Source: Lacimicrobium alkaliphilum
GTDB taxonomy: Bacteria > Pseudomonadota > Gammaproteobacteria > Enterobacterales > Alteromonadaceae
Reading direction: 5' to 3'
DNA: 64,000 nt
Assembly (NCBI RefSeq): GCF_001466725.1
Contig: NZ_CP013650.1
Coordinates: forward strand, 558,001-622,000
Position numbers and translations under genes: made by a program. Below the pieces are notes generated by a model. The model did not search any database. It had not been told where the DNA came from and was given only the letters and a program-made list of their open reading frames with translations. This document shows positions 30,542 through 39,478 of the stretch, piece after piece. Each line of letters starts with the position of its first letter. Position 1 is the stretch's first letter.

Positions 30542-31762
30542 TTATGGGGTTGCGTGGGTTAAGGGATAATCCAGCGCCGCCAGTTTATTTTGCAGTAATT
30601 GTTCAAAACCCTGCTGATCCTGAACTCCCTCAGGATGCTGAGGCCACTCGGCAAGGATTTGATATTCAATGGTTTGCGTGGCGGGTTTAAACAGCAGTAA
30701 ATGGTCAAATTCGCTATCCATCTGCTTTTCTACCTGATCCAGCCGGTAGAATATCGCCATACCCAGGTTGTCGGTGTCACCGGCGAGGCTCTGGTTGCCG
30801 AAAGTGGCGATATAACCCCATTTATCGCCTTGTTGCTGTAACAGCGGCAATCCGTGCCGGACCAGACCAGTGACCAGACTAGCCACCGGCTCGCTGGTTT
30901 TTACCTGGATGCGGGTGGCGCCATCTTTGCCGTGAATATGGTAGTCAGTGCTTACATCAACCATCTGGTTATCCACCTGCCAGCCGTTGTAACTGACATT
31001 AAAAACGGCATTCAGTGAGGTGTTCTCCAGCAACTGATAACGGGTTTGCTCCACCTGCTGCATGTGCGCGACCCCGCTATCTGTCAGTCGGCCCAGCGCA
31101 CCTAAGCCCAGTGCCTTACCGACTTTAAGCAGATCCATGCCCCAGTCGGCCATCTGGTGATAGCTGTCATAGCCATCCTGACCCACCTCTGGCAACACCA
31201 TTTTATGGGTGGTCTTGCCAAACACATCGATGGCATTGCGCCAGTCCAGATACAGGCGATAGCCCATTCTGTCGTTTTCCCAGCCCGGGCCTTCATAACG
31301 CAGATAGTAGGAGTGATCCGTCAATTGCGGCGGCGAGGTAAAGCTGTCCACTGTTTCGAAATCGAAGCCATCGGCCTGATAGACCCTATCTTGCCAGCCA
31401 CCATTCTGGCGCACCGAGAGTTCGACGTGGGCCAGGTCGGGTAACGCTGAGACCGCTTCAAGACTGAAGCTTTGCTGTTCCCCCGGTGCGACTGTCGCCA
31501 GTATACGCAGACGGTCCGCTTGTTTATCGCCATTGCTGTCTATCGCTGCAGCCATCAGATTTTCTGCACTTCTGAAGTATTGGCCATTAGCTGTGCCAGC
31601 GGGCAGCGGTATATCCAGCAGTTGTGCTATATCACTGCCCCCGGCCGGATTGCTCAGGGTAACAGTGATCTCGTTGCGGCCATTTTCATTGCTCTGAGGC
31701 GGAGGGTTACATCCGGACAACAGGCCAAGTGGCAGCAGGGTTAGTAAGGTTTTATTGATCAT
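30542..31762 (-). CDS. DUF4861 lipoprotein of the pectin locus
   Basis: 406 residues with a lipoprotein signal (lipobox LLSGC, cysteine near 18). The rest matches the DUF4861 family: YYLRYEGPGWENDRMGYRLYLDWRNA and the HKMVLPEVGQDGYDSYHQMADWGMDLLKVG segment. DUF4861 genes are repeatedly seen beside GH105 and GH28 genes in pectin loci, so a role in processing rhamnogalacturonan or galacturonan fragments is likely; no activity can be read from the sequence. It lies 31 bases after the GH28 gene on the same strand, likely co-transcribed. The start codon at 31762 was chosen over one four codons upstream. Confidence 0.8.
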   Translation of the reverse strand: MINKTLLTLLPLGLLSGCNPPPQSNENGRNEITVTLSNPAGGSDIAQLLDIPLPAGTANGQYFRSAENLMAAAIDSNGDKQADRLRILATVAPGEQQSFSLEAVSALPDLAHVELSVRQNGGWQDRVYQADGFDFETVDSFTSPPQLTDHSYYLRYEGPGWENDRMGYRLYLDWRNAIDVFGKTTHKMVLPEVGQDGYDSYHQMADWGMDLLKVGKALGLGALGRLTDSGVAHMQQVEQTRYQLLENTSLNAVFNVSYNGWQVDNQMVDVSTDYHIHGKDGATRIQVKTSEPVASLVTGLVRHGLPLLQQQGDKWGYIATFGNQSLAGDTDNLGMAIFYRLDQVEKQMDSEFDHLLLFKPATQTIEYQILAEWPQHPEGVQDQQGFEQLLQNKLAALDYPLTHATP

Positions 31763-31793
31763 AAGTCTGTCCATCAGTCAGTGAGAGTCTGGT

Positions 31794-33194
31794 TTATTGG
31801 CGGTCTGTGGCGTTCAATAGCCCATCAAACCGCTGCCCCTGAATGCTCAGGTTTTCCAATTTGAGCCCTTGCACGTTTTCCAGCACAAAGGGAGTTTGCG
31901 CTTCTTTGATATGTACATTTTCGACCCGCACATCGGTCAGTGGCGCATCTTTATAGGCGTGAATTTCAAACACCGTATTGGTTTTTTCCACTTCTATATT
32001 GCGAAACAGGATGTCGCGGTACTGTGAAGGATGGCCGCCCTCGATGACACCCGGATAGTTCAGCTGAAACCAGAACAAATCATCGAATTCACCGATGCGC
32101 ATATTGGTTACCCGGACATGTTCCACCAGGCCGCCCCGATCCAGCGAGCCTTTAAAGCGGATCGCCGCTTTGCCTTTACGCAAGACATTGCGATCAAAAT
32201 ACACATGGCTGATGCCCCCTGACATTTCACTTCCCAGGCCAATGCCGTCTTCGCCACCCATATCGTTGTTGCGTACTACGATATGACGGCTGGGCCTGGC
32301 AATATTGCGGCCATCCCGATCCCGACCCGACTTGATGACTACGGCATCATCGCCGGTTCTGAACCAACTGTCTTCCACCAGGGCATAGGTGACGGAGTCC
32401 AGATCAACGCCGTCATTGTTGGAAAAATGGCTGTCGACACGAATGCCCCTGACGGTGGCGTGATCGGTATAAATAAGGTGGTTGACCCAAAAAGGTGAAT
32501 TCAGACTGGTGTAATTCTCCAGTAACACACGCTTTGCGCCGATAAACTGCACCAGACTCGGGCGTAAATAGGTTCCATCGCCGAACTGGCGCTGTGCCAG
32601 CGGAGTTTGGTCAATGCCCATACGACGAAGTTGTTGCATATTCTGCTGTTGTTTCTGATACCAGTCGTGGAATTCGCTCTGAGGGTTACCATCAATACTG
32701 CCAGTGCCTGTAATCGCCACATCTGTCACGTCCCGGGCATAAACCAGCGGTGAGTAGCCATACATTTCGGTGCCTTCCCAGCGGGTTTTAACCACCGGCA
32801 GATAGTCGCTGGCATCGGCAGAGAACAGCAATCTGGCACCCTTTCGCAAATGCAGTTCGATTTTGCTTTGCAGTACTACCGGCCCGGCACTAAGCCATAC
32901 GCCTTCCGGCAACACCAGTTTACCGCCGCCTCTGGCAACGAGATCCTCAATAGCTGCCATGATTGCCGGCCGGTCATTCTGCCTGCCATCTCCTTTGGCG
33001 CCATAATCAAGGACATTGACTTCTCTATCCGGGATCACTGGTAACTGAATCTGTGTGACGATATCTTCAATCTCCTTATCAATATTATCCGCCAGCGCCG
33101 ATCCGCAGTTCAGACACATGGCTAGCAGTACCAGCAGTCCGGCGTACAGAACACGGGGTGGCTGCTGCGTGGAAAGTATTCTGAAATCTTGCAT
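31794..33194 (-). CDS. GH28 polygalacturonase-family protein with altered motif III
   Basis: 466 residues with a signal peptide (cut near SALA, about 35) and a pectin-lyase-like beta helix beginning VNVLDYGAKGDGRQNDRPAI. Motif I NND (about 260) and motif II GDD (about 282) are present. Motif III, normally GHG, reads GED in the aligned place (GGEDGIGLGSE), and motif IV is RFK instead of RIK. The fold is certain; the bond it cleaves may be other than plain polygalacturonate, for example rhamnogalacturonan. AAGGA precedes ATG 33194 and itself lies inside a longer in-frame reading, which decides the start. Followed by the DUF4861 gene. Confidence 0.88.
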   Translation of the reverse strand: MQDFRILSTQQPPRVLYAGLLVLLAMCLNCGSALADNIDKEIEDIVTQIQLPVIPDREVNVLDYGAKGDGRQNDRPAIMAAIEDLVARGGGKLVLPEGVWLSAGPVVLQSKIELHLRKGARLLFSADASDYLPVVKTRWEGTEMYGYSPLVYARDVTDVAITGTGSIDGNPQSEFHDWYQKQQQNMQQLRRMGIDQTPLAQRQFGDGTYLRPSLVQFIGAKRVLLENYTSLNSPFWVNHLIYTDHATVRGIRVDSHFSNNDGVDLDSVTYALVEDSWFRTGDDAVVIKSGRDRDGRNIARPSRHIVVRNNDMGGEDGIGLGSEMSGGISHVYFDRNVLRKGKAAIRFKGSLDRGGLVEHVRVTNMRIGEFDDLFWFQLNYPGVIEGGHPSQYRDILFRNIEVEKTNTVFEIHAYKDAPLTDVRVENVHIKEAQTPFVLENVQGLKLENLSIQGQRFDGLLNATDRQ

Positions 33195-33217
33195 GACAAT
33201 ATCCTTCAACACTCAAC

Positions 33218-33270
33218 AAAAAAAGCCCGGCAGCCTGCTCGTACTTAACAGCACGGCGAGACTGCTGGGC
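33218..33270 (-). terminator. Terminator after the TonB-dependent receptor gene
   Basis: On the minus strand GCCC-GCAG-CTCG pairs with CGAG-GCTGC-GGGC (arms about 33257-33270 and 33225-33241), followed by seven T. It lies between the receptor stop and the GH28 start, so GH28 expression depends on read-through or on its own promoter. Confidence 0.85.
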
Positions 33271-33289
33271 GTTAACAGGATATAGCCTG

Positions 33290-35995
33290 TTACATGGTAT
33301 AACGGGCACCGAAGAAGAACTGTCTGCCGGTATGGTTATACTCACGCATCAGGTCCAGGCTGCCGTCACCGGTAGTGAACAGACGTTCGTACTCATCGGT
33401 CAGGTTGATGACCTCCAGAGTCAGGGTCAACTGTTCGTTGAGATTATAAAAGGCGGTAAAGTCCACGTGCGTGGGGCCGGTGGTGCCGTGTTCGGCGTTG
33501 CCGTTACTGCCACTGTAATCGGTAATATAGTCATCCCTGGTGTTGGCCGAGATCCTGGCACCATACTGGTCCTGTTCGTAATACAGGGTGAAGTTATAGG
33601 AGTTCTCAGACAGCCCGGTAATTTCACCGGATGACACCTGGGTATAGTTAGCCACGACCCCGAAACCGTCCAGACCCTCTGGCAGGAAGGTAAAGGGTTG
33701 CTGATAAATCAGTTCATAGCCACGCAAGTCCGTGCCTTCCCCGTTTACCGGTACATTGTGGGTATAGGGCACTACACGTGGGTCCAGTGCGATCTGAGGA
33801 TCGTACTGAGGGTCGTTATCGATAAAGGGCAGATAGGCGGGATCAACCAGCCGCTCTTCGGTTGAACTGGTGATAAAGGTTTCTATATCCTTGTAAAACA
33901 CGGTGGCAGCAAACAGTGCTTCGTCGTCGAAGTACCATTCAAAGCTGACATCCACATTGTTTGATACGAAGGGGTCCAGAAACGGGTTACCGGCACTGAC
34001 GGTACCATTAATATAAGAGAAAGACGGGTTACCCGGGTTCAGTGAACTGAGGCTGGGGCGGGTCATAGAGCGGGAGACACCCAGGCGCACCACCATCTCG
34101 TCGGTGGCATCCAGTGCCAGGTTCATGGCCGGCAGGAAGTTGCTGTACCCGTTGGTGATGCTGACTTTGTCCTGCTGAATAAACCCTGAAGAAGTGGTGT
34201 CTGTTTTTACATAGCGGATACCAAAATTGGCGCGCAGAATCATATCGGCAATGTCATATTCAGAATTAAATTCCAGATAACCCGCCAGGGTTTCTTCTTC
34301 CACTTCCCAGCTCTGTGCACTGCGTGGCGACCAGGTTTTGTCCAGCAGTTGCGACTCAATCTGGCCAAAGTCGGCAACAATAAAGCGATCCAGCGGGCCG
34401 TCAAAGCCGTTGCCAAAATCGGAATAGGGTAGCGGTTGCGTGAAACCTACAGCGGAGGCCTGATCAGGGAAACCATTGATTTGTTCTTCACTGTAACTGA
34501 CCACACGATTGTTAAATGCCAGCCCGGTTTTGATCACCACATCATCACTGTAATAGGTTAAATCCAGTTTGGCGGTATCGTTGTCGCGCACCACATCGGT
34601 GGCGCGCAGACGGCCATCGGAGAGGTCATACAGGCTTTCATCATTGGTGTCGTAGCCATATTCCAGCGTCGGTACATTGGCGTTGTTACTGAAATCAAAA
34701 CCGTAAACATGGGGCGTATTGTTGGTCATGTTGTAGCGGTATTGTTCTGAACGGGCATCAGATTCAGCAGTACCCAGCAGCGCCTTGAGTGTGAGGTTGT
34801 CGCTGACAAAGAAGTCACCGGATAATACGTACTGGCTGAAATCTGTCGATGATATCTGCTGACGACTTTCAATCCTGGATTTAATTCCGTCGTAACGTCC
34901 TGCCAGCACCTGTTTGCCATTCGGATGGATAGTGATATCTAAAGGGGTGATTTCACTGAAGGTGCTTCTGAACATCTCGAAGAAGTTGTACATGGTACGT
35001 TCGTTGTCCAGTGTCGACTGCAGGGCATCGAAGGTGATCAGTACCGCATCAGAGGGCGCATACTGAAACGATGCTGTCATGCCCAGGCGTTCCTGTTCAT
35101 TACCGAAAAAATCGGGGCGCGGTAAACGCGGTGTCCACAGACAATTTATCGGATCCACGGCAACGCCGTCGTTCTGACAATCCCCCACATTGGCAGTGCC
35201 GGATACATTGGTGTTGCTGGTATCGGCAAAAACTCCGCCACCGTCTCTGACCGGAGTGGTCCAGCGCACGGTGCCAAATCCTTCCTGACGCACGGTTCGC
35301 TCTGACATCGCCACAGAAAACAGGGCGCCGAAGGTGTCATCGGCAAAGGTATTGCTGACCATCAGAGCCAGACGTGGGTCAGTTTTCTCTGTCACATCGT
35401 TGTAGCCACCCTGAGCAGAAGCGGCAACGTGAAAGCCGGTGTCATCCAGCGGCTTGGCAGTATATAAGTCTACGGTACCGGCAATCCCGCCTTCCTCCAT
35501 CGAGGCGGTGGGAGACTTCTGAATATCAACCCGGTTAAAAAGCTCCGAGGCAAACACGTTGTAATCGAATGCACGACCGTTATTGACACCACCACCTGAG
35601 TCGGTGCCATCGGTACTGGCAGGGACTTCCATGCCGTTTAAGGTGGAACGGGTAAAAGAGGGGCCAAGACCACGCAGGGTAATCTGGCGGCCCTCACCCC
35701 CTTCACGGGAAATTGCCACACCCGGCACCCGTTGCAGAGACTCTGCAATGTTCAGATCCGGAAATTTACCAATATCTTCTGCGGCAATGGACTCTCTGGC
35801 ATTGACTGATGAGCGTTTGGTCATCAGGGCTTTGGAGAGCGACCCCCGAAAGCCCGATACTTCAATCACTTCCATGGCTTCTTCTTCGGCTTCCTGCTGT
35901 GGCGCTTGTTGGGCCAAAGCAAAAGGTACAGTGTGCGTGCCCAGTACCAGGCAGATACAGCTAAGTAGTTTGTTACGCTGAAATTTAGGATACAT
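33290..35995 (-). CDS. TonB-dependent receptor of the pectin locus
   Basis: Outer-membrane transporter driven by TonB. 901 residues: signal peptide (cut near FALA, about 29), TonB-box-like region (EAMEVIEVSGFRGSLSKAL), plug domain (ESIAAEDIGKFPDLNIAESLQRVPGVAISRE, RGLGPSFTRSTLNGMEVPA), then a 22-strand-type barrel ending in FFFGARYTM. The subfamily with FRGSLSKAL after the TonB box is widely used for polysaccharide fragments in Alteromonadales. The position beside kduD and GH28 genes points to oligogalacturonides as substrate (inference). It is divergent from kduD across a region with two operator palindromes. Confidence 0.92.
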   Translation of the reverse strand: MYPKFQRNKLLSCICLVLGTHTVPFALAQQAPQQEAEEEAMEVIEVSGFRGSLSKALMTKRSSVNARESIAAEDIGKFPDLNIAESLQRVPGVAISREGGEGRQITLRGLGPSFTRSTLNGMEVPASTDGTDSGGGVNNGRAFDYNVFASELFNRVDIQKSPTASMEEGGIAGTVDLYTAKPLDDTGFHVAASAQGGYNDVTEKTDPRLALMVSNTFADDTFGALFSVAMSERTVRQEGFGTVRWTTPVRDGGGVFADTSNTNVSGTANVGDCQNDGVAVDPINCLWTPRLPRPDFFGNEQERLGMTASFQYAPSDAVLITFDALQSTLDNERTMYNFFEMFRSTFSEITPLDITIHPNGKQVLAGRYDGIKSRIESRQQISSTDFSQYVLSGDFFVSDNLTLKALLGTAESDARSEQYRYNMTNNTPHVYGFDFSNNANVPTLEYGYDTNDESLYDLSDGRLRATDVVRDNDTAKLDLTYYSDDVVIKTGLAFNNRVVSYSEEQINGFPDQASAVGFTQPLPYSDFGNGFDGPLDRFIVADFGQIESQLLDKTWSPRSAQSWEVEEETLAGYLEFNSEYDIADMILRANFGIRYVKTDTTSSGFIQQDKVSITNGYSNFLPAMNLALDATDEMVVRLGVSRSMTRPSLSSLNPGNPSFSYINGTVSAGNPFLDPFVSNNVDVSFEWYFDDEALFAATVFYKDIETFITSSTEERLVDPAYLPFIDNDPQYDPQIALDPRVVPYTHNVPVNGEGTDLRGYELIYQQPFTFLPEGLDGFGVVANYTQVSSGEITGLSENSYNFTLYYEQDQYGARISANTRDDYITDYSGSNGNAEHGTTGPTHVDFTAFYNLNEQLTLTLEVINLTDEYERLFTTGDGSLDLMREYNHTGRQFFFGARYTM

Positions 35996-36067
35996 ATGTC
36001 ACCTCTTGAGTGCTTTTATTGTGTCAGAGTCCGTCGCAAAAAATAGTACGGCGCCTCGTGCTATTTT

Positions 36068-36119
36068 TTGCCACCGGTAGCAAAAAGTTGTTGACAAATT
36101 GCTACCGGTGGCAAAGAAT
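36068..36119. promoter_or_regulatory. Divergent control region: two operator palindromes and kduD promoter
   Basis: Site 1 TTGCCACCGGTAGCAA (36068-36083) and site 2 TTGCTACCGGTGGCAA (36099-36114) are exact reverse complements of each other, with centres 31 bases apart (about three helical turns). Toward kduD, TTGACA (36091-36096), a 17-base spacer and AAGAAT (36114-36119) form a promoter whose spacer is filled by site 2. The central ACCGGT with a CG core is typical of LacI-family operators. The rest of the 329-base gap (35996-36324) is A+T-rich, with no further gene seen. Confidence 0.8.
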
Positions 36120-36324
36120 TTTAAAACCTTGTGGGGTTTATGTAAACAAAATGTAATGAGCAGAGTAGGTGATGAAATAAAAAGCTCAAATGCTTTGAGA
36201 GAAAATCTCCAAATATGAATAAAAAATTTTATATCTGAATTCTTTTCTCTGGTTTTCTTGAACACGGCCCGGCCGTTGTTAATCTCAAAAGCCCAATCAG
36301 ATGAATGCAAAAAGGGAGCAACCA

Positions 36325-37086
36325 ATGCAAGCGAGTTTTTCTTTGCAAGGTAAAAAAGCACTGGTAACCGGTGCCAGCCGCGGGCTGGGGCAGGCTATGG
36401 CGGTGGCATTGTCAAAGGCGGGTGCTCAGGTAGTGTGTGCCAGTTCCCGGGCTAAGGGTTGTGAACAGACGCTTTCCATCATCAGGGCGGCAGGCGGTGA
36501 GGGCAAAGAGGCCGTCGCCGATCTGTCTGACAGTGCCGCAGTTGAAAAGCTGGCGCAGCAGGCACAGGGGGCCTGGGGAGGCATCGATATTCTGATCAAT
36601 AACGGTGGCACCATTTTCCGCAGCCCGGCCATCGACTATCCGATGCAGGAGTGGAGGCGGGTGTTACAGGTCAATCTGGATGCGGCCTTTGCCCTTTGCC
36701 AGACAGTAGGTCGTGGCATGCTGCAGCGGCAACAGGGCAAGATAATTAATATTGCTTCGATGTTGTCTTTCAGTGGTGGCATGACAGTGCCCGCCTATAC
36801 CGCCAGCAAGCACGCTATTGCCGGACTGACCAAAGCGCTGGCCAATGAATGGGGACAACATAATGTCCAGGTTAATGCCATCGCGCCGGGATACTTCAAA
36901 ACTGACAATACTGCCGCTCTGCAGCAGGACAAAGTACGTAACGAAGAAATCCGCTCACGTATTCCGGCCGGACGCTGGGGTGAGCCTGAGGATTTAGCCG
37001 GTGCCGCGGTGTTTCTTGCCAGCCCCGCCAGCGATTATGTGAACGGTCATATTCTGGCCGTCGACGGCGGCTGGCTGGCGCGCTAA
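36325..37086 (+). CDS. kduD: 2-dehydro-3-deoxy-D-gluconate 5-dehydrogenase
   Basis: NAD(P)-dependent short-chain dehydrogenase that reduces 2,5-diketo-3-deoxygluconate to KDG, after KduI. 253 residues, the same length as E. coli KduD. Motifs: TGASRGLGQAM for cofactor binding (about 15), NNGG, and the catalytic Ser-Tyr-Lys set in SMLSFSGGMTVPAYTASKHAI. ATG 36325 follows GGGAG. First gene of the run kduD-kduI-dctP-dctQ-dctM-IclR. Confidence 0.94.
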   Translation: MQASFSLQGKKALVTGASRGLGQAMAVALSKAGAQVVCASSRAKGCEQTLSIIRAAGGEGKEAVADLSDSAAVEKLAQQAQGAWGGIDILINNGGTIFRSPAIDYPMQEWRRVLQVNLDAAFALCQTVGRGMLQRQQGKIINIASMLSFSGGMTVPAYTASKHAIAGLTKALANEWGQHNVQVNAIAPGYFKTDNTAALQQDKVRNEEIRSRIPAGRWGEPEDLAGAAVFLASPASDYVNGHILAVDGGWLAR

Positions 37087-37144
37087 CAGGCGCCCGTAAA
37101 AAAGAATTCAATGCAACGGATTGCCAAATTACAGGAAATTAACA

Positions 37145-37984
37145 ATGACTGAATACGATGTACGATATGCCATAGGCCAGCAAGAAGTGAAAGGCTATGA
37201 CACCGGGCAATTGCGGGAGGCCTTCCTGGCTGAAAAGCTGATGCAGGCGGGAAAAGTGTACTGGGTGTACAGCCACTATGAGCGGTTTATGCTGGGCAGT
37301 GCCGTTCCGCTGGCAACGCCTTTGTCTCTGGAAAGCATCGATCCCCTTAAGGCGGATTTTTTTCTCGCCAGACGGGAACTGGGCGTGATCAATGTTGGCG
37401 GTGATGGCTATGTGATAGCAGACGGCGAGCATTTCGAACTGGCCCGCGAGGAGGCGCTGTATCTGGGGCAGGGTAACAAAGAGGTGAGCTTTCACTCAAT
37501 GGATAAAGACAAGCCGGCCCGGTTCTACCTCAACTCCGCGCCGGCACATCATGCTTATCCGAACTGCAAAATAGGTAAGCAGGACGCCAATGTTTTGCAT
37601 CTTGGCAGTCAGGCGACCTCCAATGAACGGGATATTAATCAACTGATTATCAATAAGGTGGTACAAACCTGTCAGCTACAGATGGGGCTGACCCGGCTCA
37701 AATCAGGCAGTGTCTGGAATACCATGCCGGCGCATCAGCATGACCGTCGCAATGAGGTGTATTTCTATTTTGACTTGGAGGCTGAACAGGGCATTTGTCA
37801 CTTTATGGGAGAACCCAGACAGACCCGGCATATCTGGGTTGCCAATGAACAGGCGGTGCTGTCACCGCCCTGGTCGATTCATTGCGGAGTTGGCACCGGC
37901 AGTTATGCCTTTATCTGGGGCATGGCGGGCGAAAACCTCGACTATGACGACATGGATAAATATCCGCCAGACCAGCTGCGCTGA
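37145..37984 (+). CDS. kduI: 5-dehydro-4-deoxy-D-glucuronate isomerase
   Basis: Converts 5-keto-4-deoxyuronate, the spontaneous product of unsaturated uronates released by GH105, into 2,5-diketo-3-deoxygluconate. 279 residues, bicupin. Zinc ligands are visible: two His and Glu in PAHQHDRRNEVYFYF and a later His in SPPWSIHCGVGT. ATG 37145 has AGGAAA upstream. Only 58 bases separate it from kduD. Confidence 0.95.
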   Translation: MTEYDVRYAIGQQEVKGYDTGQLREAFLAEKLMQAGKVYWVYSHYERFMLGSAVPLATPLSLESIDPLKADFFLARRELGVINVGGDGYVIADGEHFELAREEALYLGQGNKEVSFHSMDKDKPARFYLNSAPAHHAYPNCKIGKQDANVLHLGSQATSNERDINQLIINKVVQTCQLQMGLTRLKSGSVWNTMPAHQHDRRNEVYFYFDLEAEQGICHFMGEPRQTRHIWVANEQAVLSPPWSIHCGVGTGSYAFIWGMAGENLDYDDMDKYPPDQLR

Positions 37985-38000
37985 TAATCGGGTGAACAGA

Positions 38001-38972
38001 ATGATAGTGCGCAAACTGATACCGAGCCTGCTGATTTTAACTCTGCTGAGTGCCTGCAAAGTCCAGGATGACCGGGTGATACTGCGCCTGGGCCATGCAC
38101 TGGATACTCAGCACACGGTACACAAAGCCATGCAGCATTTTGGTGAGCGTCTGCAGCAGTATTCCGATGGTCAGATGCAGGTGATGATTTATCCCAGCAG
38201 CCAGCTGGGCTCGGAACGGGAAATGGTGGAACTGCTGCAAATTGGCAGTCTGGCGATGACCAAAGTGTCGGCCAGTCCCCTAGAGGGCTTTGTGCCGCAA
38301 ATGAAATTGTTCAGTATTCCCTACGTGTTTCGTGACCGCGAGCATTTCTGGAAGGTTCTTGACAGCGATATTGGTCAGCAGATCCTATCCGGGGTTGAAA
38401 AAATGCGTCTCAAGGGCCTGGCGTATTACGATGCCGGCAGCCGCAGCTTTTATACCAATGATGTGCCGGTGCATAGCCCGGAAGACCTCAAAGGCCTGAA
38501 GATTCGGGTGTTAAACAGCCCCACTGCAGTAAAGACGGTTCAGGCTCTGGGTGGTTCAGCCACACCGGTGTCCTGGGGTGAACTCTATACTGCATTGCAA
38601 CAAGGGGTGGTGGATGGCGCCGAAAATAACCCGCCGAGTTACTATCTTTCCCGGCACTACGAAATTTCCCGTTACTACAGCCTCGATGAACACACCTCTG
38701 TGCCGGACGTGATCCTGGCCAGTAAAGCAGTGTGGGACGGACTCACGCCCGAGCAGCAAGGCTGGGTGGAGCAGGCCATGGCCGATTCAGTGGAGTATCA
38801 GAAGTCGCTCTGGCAGCAGGCATCCGATGAAGCCCTTGAGGCGGTGAAAGCCGCCGGTGTGGAAGTGATTTATCCTGACAAGCAGGCATTTCGGGAAGCT
38901 GTGGCGCCTTTTCATGCCTCGCTGGCTGATACCGAAGTGGGCCGGTTAATCCAACGTATCAAGCAGATGTAG
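38001..38972 (+). CDS. TRAP transporter substrate-binding protein (DctP family), lipoprotein
   Basis: Periplasmic binding component of a sodium-driven TRAP uptake system. 323 residues; DctP/TAXI-type motifs include VILRLGHALDTQHTVHKAMQHF, YPSSQLGSEREMVE, IPYVFRD and LKGLKIRVLNSP, with the arginine that pairs with a carboxylate ligand. The signal ends in a lipobox (LLSAC), so it is probably membrane-anchored, unlike most soluble DctP proteins. Likely substrate: galacturonate or unsaturated uronate (from context). It begins 16 bases after kduI. Confidence 0.9.
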   Translation: MIVRKLIPSLLILTLLSACKVQDDRVILRLGHALDTQHTVHKAMQHFGERLQQYSDGQMQVMIYPSSQLGSEREMVELLQIGSLAMTKVSASPLEGFVPQMKLFSIPYVFRDREHFWKVLDSDIGQQILSGVEKMRLKGLAYYDAGSRSFYTNDVPVHSPEDLKGLKIRVLNSPTAVKTVQALGGSATPVSWGELYTALQQGVVDGAENNPPSYYLSRHYEISRYYSLDEHTSVPDVILASKAVWDGLTPEQQGWVEQAMADSVEYQKSLWQQASDEALEAVKAAGVEVIYPDKQAFREAVAPFHASLADTEVGRLIQRIKQM

Positions 38973-38980
38973 GAGTCAGC

Positions 38981-39478
38981 ATGAAGGAATTGATCAAATG
39001 GGTGGACAAATGCCTGCAATGGACGCTGATAGCGGCCATGAGTGGTATTTTGCTGGCGGTCAGCTGGCAGGTCCTCTCTCGTTATTTGTTGCGGGATCCG
39101 AGTTCGGGGATGGAAGAGTTATCCCGTTATCTGCTGATTTGGATCGGTTTGCTGGGAGCGGCTTATGCCTACCGGACCCGCGCCCATATTGGTCTGAATC
39201 TGCTGGTTTCCGGGTTGCCACCGGCGAAAAAGAAAGTTGCCAGAATTGCAGTGGAACTGCTGGTTATCTGTTTTTGTGCCGTGGCCCTGCTCTATGGCGG
39301 CAGCCACCTGGTGATGTTAACTCTGGAGCTGGAACAGATCTCTGCGTCCCTGGGTGTCAAAGTGGGCTATGTCTATGCCGTACTGCCACTGTCCGGCGCG
39401 TTAATCATATTTTACGGGATTTATCACCTCGGGCTGTTGCTCAGTGATCACCCCTGGGAGGATGATCCATGGAAATGA
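38981..39478 (+). CDS. TRAP transporter small permease (DctQ family)
   Basis: 165 residues with four membrane helices. Conserved signature SWQVLSRYLLRDPSSGMEELSRYLLIWIGLLGAAYAYR. Overlaps the start of the large permease gene by ten bases, as usual in these operons. Confidence 0.92.
   Translation: MKELIKWVDKCLQWTLIAAMSGILLAVSWQVLSRYLLRDPSSGMEELSRYLLIWIGLLGAAYAYRTRAHIGLNLLVSGLPPAKKKVARIAVELLVICFCAVALLYGGSHLVMLTLELEQISASLGVKVGYVYAVLPLSGALIIFYGIYHLGLLLSDHPWEDDPWK

Noticed and set aside
37710..38000. Long N-terminal extension of the TRAP binding protein
   Set aside because: It overlaps kduI in another frame; the lipoprotein signal begins at 38001.
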